Below, in pieces: positions 55,188-64,000 of a DNA stretch of 64,000 bases. A program made the translations under genes and the position numbers. The DNA is from Amycolatopsis orientalis DSM 43388 (GTDB taxonomy: Bacteria; Actinomycetota; Actinomycetes; Mycobacteriales; Pseudonocardiaceae). Within the stretch, counting starts at the first letter, position 1. Every line of letters begins with the position of its first letter. The stretch lies in NCBI RefSeq assembly GCF_000411975.1, contig NZ_ASXG01000126.1, positions 62,001 through 126,000 of the forward strand, read 5' to 3'. A model generated the notes under the pieces. The model was not told where the DNA came from and searched no databases. It was given only the letters and a program-made list of their open reading frames with translations.

Positions 55188-56558
55188 TCAGCCCACCGGG
55201 CCTTCGGCGGGCACGACCGTGACGTTGTGCTCCTGACCGCTCTGGTCGACGACGGTCACGCTGAGCTTGTCGCCGGGGTGGTGCTGGTCCATCAGGGTGG
55301 TCAGCGCGGTGGGCGAGTCGATCGGCGTGCCGTCCACCGCGGTGATCACGTCCCCGGCGGCCAGGCCGGCCCGCGCGGCCGCGCCGTCGGGGACGACCTG
55401 CTGGATCACCACGCCCGAACCGGTTCCGCCCTGCTGTTGCTGCGGCCCGGCGCCGCTGACAGTCACGCCGAGGAACGCGCTCTTTCCGATGTGGACAGTG
55501 TCGGACCCGGTGCCGCCGACGATCTGGTGCGCGATGGAGATCGCCTGGTTGATCGGGATCGCGTAGCCCTCGTTCCCGCTGGACCCCTGGGAGTTGTCGC
55601 CGGGGAAGCCGTTGCCGAGCCCGCGGCGCCCGCCCCGTCCGCCGCCGTTGAACTGGTATCCGGCCGAGGCCGCGGTGTCCACGCCGACGACCTGGCCCTG
55701 CGCGTTCACGAGCGGGCCGCCGGAATCGCCGGACTGGATGTCGGCGTCCACCTGGATCAGGTCCTTCAACTGCTCGGACGAGCTGTTCGATTCGTCGGAC
55801 GCGGTGATCGACTGGTTCAGCGCGGTCACCCGCCCGGCGGCCGGGACCGGCGCTCCCCCGGCTCCGCCCGCGTTGCCGAGGCCCACGACCGCGTCGCCGA
55901 CCTTCACCGACGACGAATCGCCGAGCGTTTCCGTCGCCAGCCCGGACGCGCCAGCCAGTTTCAGCACCGCGACGTCGTGGCTGCGGTCGTAGCCGAGCAC
56001 GGACGCGGCGTACGTCTGGCCGTTGCCGATGTCGGTGACCTTGATGCTGGTCGCGCCCTCGACGACGTGGTTGTTCGTGAGCACCTCGCCGTCCGGGGTG
56101 AGCACGATGCCGGTGCCCGCCGCGGCCGCGCCCTGGTAGCCCAGCTCGGTGTTGATGTTGACGATGCCCGCGCTGACCTTCTTCGCGATCGCCTGCGGGT
56201 CGAGCGCGGTGTTCGACGGATTGGTCTGGTTGCCGATCGAGCCGAAGTTCTGGTTCCCGGACACGCCGGGCGGCGCGGACGGCGTCCACACGAAATGCCC
56301 GACTCCGAGCCCGACGGCGACCGACAGCACGATCGCTCCGACGGTGAGTGCCGCGGTCCGCAACGGGCGCCGGGAACGCTGCGGGTGCGGCGCGGCGAAC
56401 TGCTGCGTCGGATACGGCTGCGGACCGTACGCGCCGGGCGGCGGAGTGCCCCAGTGCCCCCAGCCCTGCTGGTGCGGCTGCCCCGCTCCCGGCGAGTACG
56501 GATGCCCGCCGTAGCCGGGCCGTCCCTGGTCGTGCCCGCCGCGCTCCTGCTCGTTCAT
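55188..56558 (-). CDS. HtrA/DegP-like membrane-anchored serine protease (S1C) with PDZ domain
   Basis: A 456-residue protease. A Gly/Pro/Gln-rich cytoplasmic tail (1-62) precedes one membrane segment (about 66-90, AALTVGAIVLSVAVGLGVG). The trypsin-like domain carries H164 (LTNNHVVEG), D195 (DRSHDVAVLK) and S279 (QSGDSGGPL). A C-terminal PDZ domain follows from about 350 (FLGVTVSGAGPQQQ, then ARAGLAAGDVITAVDGTPIDS). It resembles the PepD/HtrA2 group, which handles misfolded proteins outside the membrane. The ATG at 56558 follows GGAGCGGATC. Convergent with the SDR gene. Confidence 0.93.
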   Translation of the reverse strand: MNEQERGGHDQGRPGYGGHPYSPGAGQPHQQGWGHWGTPPPGAYGPQPYPTQQFAAPHPQRSRRPLRTAALTVGAIVLSVAVGLGVGHFVWTPSAPPGVSGNQNFGSIGNQTNPSNTALDPQAIAKKVSAGIVNINTELGYQGAAAAGTGIVLTPDGEVLTNNHVVEGATSIKVTDIGNGQTYAASVLGYDRSHDVAVLKLAGASGLATETLGDSSSVKVGDAVVGLGNAGGAGGAPVPAAGRVTALNQSITASDESNSSSEQLKDLIQVDADIQSGDSGGPLVNAQGQVVGVDTAASAGYQFNGGGRGGRRGLGNGFPGDNSQGSSGNEGYAIPINQAISIAHQIVGGTGSDTVHIGKSAFLGVTVSGAGPQQQQGGTGSGVVIQQVVPDGAAARAGLAAGDVITAVDGTPIDSPTALTTLMDQHHPGDKLSVTVVDQSGQEHNVTVVPAEGPVG

Positions 56559-56671
56559 GATCCGCTCCTGCGTCTGGTAACCCTCCGCCAGCTCAGGAAA
56601 CACCCGCTCCCTGAGATTTTCCTTGCCGTCGTCCGTGCGAAACCTGTGTACCCGGGCGATGGCACAGAGAA

Positions 56672-56705
56672 GCCCCGCCCGGCTCGGGAGAGAACCGGAC
56701 GGGGC
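56672..56705 (-). terminator. Terminator of the GH16 gene
   Basis: GCCCCGCCCGG (56672-56682) pairs with CCGGACGGGGC (56695-56705) except for one C/A mismatch. It lies about 50 nt beyond the leftward GH16 stop. Confidence 0.75.
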
Positions 56706-56757
56706 CCGCGGAGACCGCGCCTTCTCCGCGCCGCCGGGGCTCCGGCGGCGAGGGTGG

Positions 56758-57570
56758 TCAGCTCACGTGCACGTAGTCGACCACCAGCTGTTGCGGGAAC
56801 TGGGTGCTGCCGTCCGGGTCGCCCGGCCAGTCGCCGCCCACCGCGAGGTTGAGGATCAGGTAGAACGGGTGGTCGTACACCCATTTCTTGCCGTTCAGGT
56901 CCGCCGGGGTGCGGGTTTCGTAAGCCTGCCCGTCGACCAGCCAGACGATCTTGTTCGGCGACCAGTCCACCGCGTAGGTGTGGAAGTCGTCGGAGAAGTT
57001 CGGGCCGGTGAACGCCGCGCCGATGCCGCCCGCGCCCGAGTAACCGGGACCGTGGATGGTGCCGTGCACGGTGTTCGGCTCCTTGCCGATGTTCTCCATC
57101 ACGTCGATCTCGCCGTCGTCCGGCCATTGCCCGCCGCCGAGCATCCAGAAGGCCGGCCACATGCCCTGCCCGCGCGGCAGCTTCATCCGGACTTCCACGT
57201 GCCCGTACGCCTGGCTGAACTTGCCGGACGTGTTCAGCCGCGCCGAGGTGTACTGGCAGGCGCCGTACCAGCAGGTGTGGCCGGAGTTCTCTTTCTTCGC
57301 GGTGATCACGAGGTGGCCCTGGCCGTCGAGCGCGCCGTTCGCCGCGCCCGCGGTGTACCACTGCCGTTCGTGGTTGTTGCCGCTGTTGTCGCCGGTTTCG
57401 TAGTTCCACTTGCTCCCGTCGGCGGGCGAGCCGGCCGGGCCGTCGAAGTCGTCGGAGAACCCGGCGGCCGGAGCGGCGTTTCCGGCGGGCGTCAGCGTTA
57501 CCGCACCGGCCAGGGCGAGCGCGGCGGACAGCGCGAGGAGGCGCCACCGGGAGGTGTGCGTAGACGTCAT
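56758..57570 (-). CDS. Secreted GH16 endo-beta-1,3-glucanase-like hydrolase
   Basis: A 270-residue exported beta-glucanase. The signal peptide covers about residues 1-33 (RLLALSAALALAGAVTLTPA). The catalytic motif of family 16 is E154-I-D-V-M-E159 in DDGEIDVMENIGKEP; other GH16 marks are GRHLVITAKKE-like LDGQGHLVITAKKEN, GMWPAFWMLGGGQWP and the C-terminal DYVHVS. No carbohydrate-binding module is attached. It probably degrades laminarin or fungal/plant beta-1,3-glucan. The ATG at 57570 lies 6 nt after GAGGG; an ATG two codons earlier is too close to it. Confidence 0.93.
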   Translation of the reverse strand: MTSTHTSRWRLLALSAALALAGAVTLTPAGNAAPAAGFSDDFDGPAGSPADGSKWNYETGDNSGNNHERQWYTAGAANGALDGQGHLVITAKKENSGHTCWYGACQYTSARLNTSGKFSQAYGHVEVRMKLPRGQGMWPAFWMLGGGQWPDDGEIDVMENIGKEPNTVHGTIHGPGYSGAGGIGAAFTGPNFSDDFHTYAVDWSPNKIVWLVDGQAYETRTPADLNGKKWVYDHPFYLILNLAVGGDWPGDPDGSTQFPQQLVVDYVHVS

Positions 57571-57618
57571 TGTCATCCCTCAATCACTCGAGGGGCGGCC
57601 TGGCGGCGCCACCCCGGG

Positions 57619-57639
57619 TTTGTTGTGGATGGCAACAAA
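57619..57639. promoter_or_regulatory. Inverted repeat upstream of the GH16 gene
   Basis: TTTGTTG (57619-57625) and CAACAAA (57633-57639) flank a 7-bp spacer, about 50 bp before the start. Its AT-rich arms stand out in this DNA. A sugar-responsive (LacI-type) repressor site is possible; the regulator is not in the window. Confidence 0.45.
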
Positions 57640-57793
57640 GTATGCCCACCAGCACCTTCACCGGCAAGACGCTGCGTGGGTCATTTTCCGACCATGGCCG
57701 GATGGCGACGCCCGCGAGAGTAATTCCAGGCAAAACCGCATGGCCGGACGGGCAAGCGCCCCGGACCTGCGGCACCGGGTGCACGGCGGCGAG

Positions 57794-57818
57794 GTCCGTG
57801 AGGGCCACCTTCACGGAC
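57794..57818 (-). terminator. Hairpin downstream of glgB
   Basis: GTCCGTGA (57794-57801) pairs with TCACGGAC (57811-57818), about 60 nt beyond the glgB stop. A terminator of the glgE-treS-mak-glgB operon, or a dispersed hairpin repeat, would fit. Confidence 0.55.
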
Positions 57819-57876
57819 GCTGATTCCCCCAGGGTTCCCCTCACGACCGCCGCCGTGCGGGAGCGGCGCGAGCCAA

Positions 57877-60078
<2,202 letters not shown>

Positions 60079-60082
60079 GGGG

Positions 60083-61486
60083 TCACTCGCTTCCGTCGGT
60101 GCTGCGGGCGATCGCCGCCAGGGGCACGCTCAGCCAGTCCGGCCGGTTCGCGTGCTCGTAGGCGACCTCGTACACCGCTTTGTCCAGTTCGAAGGCGCGG
60201 AGCAGGTCCGCGTGGTCCTGCGGGTCGCCGACCGGGCCGCCGGCGCGGGCGTACCCGGTGCAGAACGCGGCGCGGTTGCGCCGGGCCCATTCCATCGCGT
60301 GCCGGGTCACGTCCGCGTTCTCCGGCTGCCCGACGAGCCGCTGGTGCGCCGCGTAGTCGAACGACCGGAGCATGCCCGCGACGTCGCGCAGCGGCGAGCG
60401 CAGCGCGTGCCGTTCCGCGACCGGGGCGGCCGGTTCGCCCTCGAAGTCCAGCAGCAGCCATCCGTTGACGGTACGCAGCACCTGGCCCAAGTGCAGATCG
60501 CCGTGGATGTACTGCAGCTCTATCGACGCCTCGTGCGCGCGCACCGACTCGAACACTTCGCGCAGCGCGGGCGCGTACACCGCCAGCTCCGGGACCGCTT
60601 CGGACACCTGATCGAGGCGTTCGGTCATCGCGCGCACCGTGCGGTCCAGCTCGTCGCTGTCCGCGGGTTCGGCGCCGAGCGCGGTCGCCAGGTCCGCGTG
60701 CACCTCGGCGACCGCGGCGCCGAGCCGTTCGGCCTCGCCGGCGAAGTCGCCGCCCGCCTCGGCCGCGGGCTGGTCCGGATCCGCCAGCAGGTCGCGCACG
60801 CTCGTGGTCGCCATCGCCCAGCCGTCGACCGCGTCCGGCAGGAATTCCTGCAGCATCCCCATCGTCGCGGGTTCGTCGTGCAGTTCGCCGGAGATCGAGC
60901 CGACCACCCGCGCGACGTGCTTGCACCCGGCGTCCTGCAGCGCGCGGTGCAGCAGCAGGTCCTTGTTCATGCCCGGGCTCAGCTTGCGGAACAGCTTGAG
61001 GATGTACTGCCCGCCGTACACCAGCGAGGTGTTGCTCTGCTCGGAGGTGATCGGCCGCGAGCGCAGCCCGGGTTCGAGCGTCGCGTCCGGCTCCGCCGAG
61101 AACCGCAGCGGCCCGACGGACTCGCCGGCCGCCATCCGGTCCAGCAGCCCGGCGGTGAGGTCCGCGTCGCCGCTCGCCTCGTAGAGCCGTTCGCCGATCA
61201 GCGCGGCCGACGCGACCTCGGGAATCCCGGACCGGCGGCCGACCAGCAGCTGGTACGGCTCGGTGCGGTCGCCCTGCACCACGTCGACGACCGCGTGCAC
61301 CAGCAGCGGATCCGGCTCGGCCAGCACGGTGAGGCTCGCCGGGCGGACCTCGTCGACCGGCCGGTCCTTGCCCGCGAACCAGCGCTGCGCGGGCAGCCAG
61401 TCCGGCAGCAGGGCCGACAGCGCCCTGGACACCTCGGACAGCTCGGGCAGTTCGGGCGGGGGACCGTGGTGCGACAGCGGACTCAC
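60083..61486 (-). CDS. mak: Maltokinase
   Basis: A 467-residue ATP-dependent kinase that makes maltose-1-phosphate. The N-terminal cap (RALSALLPDWLPAQRWFAGKDRPVDEVR) and the aminoglycoside-phosphotransferase-like core are seen: YGGQYILKLFRKLSPGMN (ATP site Lys), then the catalytic loop IELQYIHGDLHLGQVLRT and metal-binding LLDFEGEPAAP. GTG start one base after the treS stop. In mycobacteria Mak associates with TreS, and the coupling here fits the same. Confidence 0.96.
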   Translation of the reverse strand: MSPLSHHGPPPELPELSEVSRALSALLPDWLPAQRWFAGKDRPVDEVRPASLTVLAEPDPLLVHAVVDVVQGDRTEPYQLLVGRRSGIPEVASAALIGERLYEASGDADLTAGLLDRMAAGESVGPLRFSAEPDATLEPGLRSRPITSEQSNTSLVYGGQYILKLFRKLSPGMNKDLLLHRALQDAGCKHVARVVGSISGELHDEPATMGMLQEFLPDAVDGWAMATTSVRDLLADPDQPAAEAGGDFAGEAERLGAAVAEVHADLATALGAEPADSDELDRTVRAMTERLDQVSEAVPELAVYAPALREVFESVRAHEASIELQYIHGDLHLGQVLRTVNGWLLLDFEGEPAAPVAERHALRSPLRDVAGMLRSFDYAAHQRLVGQPENADVTRHAMEWARRNRAAFCTGYARAGGPVGDPQDHADLLRAFELDKAVYEVAYEHANRPDWLSVPLAAIARSTDGSE

Positions 61487-61487
61487 C

Positions 61488-63281
<1,794 letters not shown>

Positions 63282-63317
63282 CCGTTCCACCTTGTCGTGA
63301 GTTGCCTGTGCTGAAGA

Positions 63318-63349
63318 GTGGTTATCCCGAACGGAGCCGGGATAACCAC
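63318..63349 (-). terminator. 11-bp hairpin between glgE and treS
   Basis: GTGGTTATCCC (63318-63328) pairs perfectly with GGGATAACCAC (63339-63349) across a 10-nt loop. As the genes on both sides are in one pathway, it may cause partial termination or mark an mRNA processing point. Confidence 0.6.
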
Positions 63350-63369
63350 GGGCCGGTGCGGCCGCGGCC

Positions 63370-64000
63370 TCAGGCCGCGAGCCTGCGGCGCAGCGCCACG
63401 ATGTGCGCCACCGCCCGCCACGGTTCGAGCCGGACGAAGTTCGCCTGGCCCCAGTCCCACGTCTCGCCGGTGACCTCGTCGTGCGCGATGAGCCGCTCGG
63501 ACCAGTCGAAGCCGAGTGCGGGCAGGTCGAGCCAGAGCGTGCCCTCCTGCCCGTTGTGCGGGTCGAGGTTCACCACCGCGACGACCGTGTCGCCGGTCGC
63601 CGGGTCCTGTTTGGAGTAAGCGAGCAGCGCGTCGTTGTCGATGTGGTGGAAGCGCAGCGACCGCATGCCCTGCAGCGCCGGATGCGCGCGCCGGATGGCG
63701 TTGAGCCGGGTCAGCCACGGTTCGAGCGAACGGCCTTCGGCGAGCGCGCGGGCGAAATCGCGCGGGCGCAGCTGGTACTTCTCCGAGTCGAGGTACTCCT
63801 CGCTGCCCGGCCGCACCGCCTCGGATTCGAACAGCTCGTAGCCGGAATACACGCCCCAGGTCGGCGACATCGTCGCGGCGAGCGCGGCGCGCAGCGCGAA
63901 CATGCCGGGACCGCCGTGCTGCAGCGATTCGTGCAGGATGTCCGGGGTGTTGACGAACAGGTTCGGGCGGCCGTGGTCCCAGTGCTCGACGAGGTCCGTG
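63370..64000 (-). CDS. glgE: Alpha-1,4-glucan:maltose-1-phosphate maltosyltransferase (partial, C-terminal part)
   Basis: Only the last about 210 codons are in the window; the gene runs off the right edge. GlgE extends alpha-1,4-glucan with maltose from maltose-1-phosphate. Seen: DLVEHWDHGRPNLFVNTPDI, then FALRAALAATMSPTWGVYSGYELFE, RPGSEEYLDSEKYQLRPRDF, and the C-terminal beta-domain (TVVAVVNLDPHNGQEGTLWLD). The following treS-mak-glgB genes confirm the pathway. Confidence 0.96.
   Translation of the reverse strand, partial: TDLVEHWDHGRPNLFVNTPDILHESLQHGGPGMFALRAALAATMSPTWGVYSGYELFESEAVRPGSEEYLDSEKYQLRPRDFARALAEGRSLEPWLTRLNAIRRAHPALQGMRSLRFHHIDNDALLAYSKQDPATGDTVVAVVNLDPHNGQEGTLWLDLPALGFDWSERLIAHDEVTGETWDWGQANFVRLEPWRAVAHIVALRRRLAA

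Larger units (their letters stand above)
57571..57876. other. Promoter spacer upstream of the GH16 gene
   Basis: About 305 bp between two leftward genes, without a gene. It holds the inverted repeat at 57619-57639, the hairpin at 57794-57818 near the glgB end, and the glgB 3' flank. Confidence 0.5.

Overview
The window is about 70% G+C DNA with strongly G/C-biased third codon positions, many GTG and some TTG starts, and frequent GTGA/ATGA stop-start overlaps. It carries a phosphatidylinositol-mannoside gene set next to thrS, an SsgA-family sporulation protein, F420-dependent enzymes, an EF-G2 paralogue and the GlgE pathway. Together these point to a mycelial actinomycete of the Pseudonocardiaceae type, probably Amycolatopsis or a close relative; the genus is inference. 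LAYOUT. 0.5-9 kb: a small heat-shock protein, an FAD monooxygenase, a cupin, an XRE-cupin regulator divergent from azlCD with two matching palindromes between them, a secreted M4 metalloprotease and fusA2. 9-16 kb: an XdhC-like protein, then the leftward phosphoinositide block thrS-HIT-(marR)-pgsA1-patA-pimA-membrane protein, the same order as in mycobacteria apart from the inserted marR. 16-25 kb: a nitroreductase, a polyprenyl-phosphate sugar transferase, a fusion of an F420-type reductase with a hemerythrin, ssgB, four tRNAs (Val-CAC, Gly, Cys, Val-GAC), a hydrolase/ArsR-like divergent pair and fgd. 25-34 kb: a YCII protein, a membrane protein with five 81-bp tandem repeats, an iron-box-controlled siderophore reductase, ogt, a frameshifted RraA-like gene, a peptidase-like hydrolase, and a dehydrogenase with its regulator. 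34-43 kb: a leftward operon of an NCS1 permease, HyuA, three DUF917 proteins, a short-chain dehydrogenase and a PucR regulator. It looks like an uncharacterised catabolic system for a hydantoin-like heterocycle. 43-50 kb: paired fluoride channels with a possible degenerate fluoride riboswitch, an enoyl-CoA hydratase with its TetR, a small glycogen-binding domain, a PL5-like lyase, and a sugar-acid dehydratase followed by a fumarylacetoacetase-family gene interrupted by TAG. 50-57.6 kb: YggT, a membrane acyltransferase, a 1.45-kb gene-free stretch, an isochorismatase-type hydrolase, a MarR/dehydrogenase divergent pair, an HtrA protease and a GH16 glucanase. 57.9-64 kb: glgE(partial)-treS-mak-glgB, the trehalose-to-alpha-glucan route. 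The most unusual observation is at gene ends. After at least two unrelated genes (the isochorismatase ending at 53111 and the glycogen-binding gene ending at 45443) the spacer holds degenerate tandem copies, with a period of about 73-75 bp, of the gene's own last 60-70 bp including the stop codon. Weaker versions follow the RraA-like gene and yggT. All calls come from reading the sequence and translations by eye; no database search was run.
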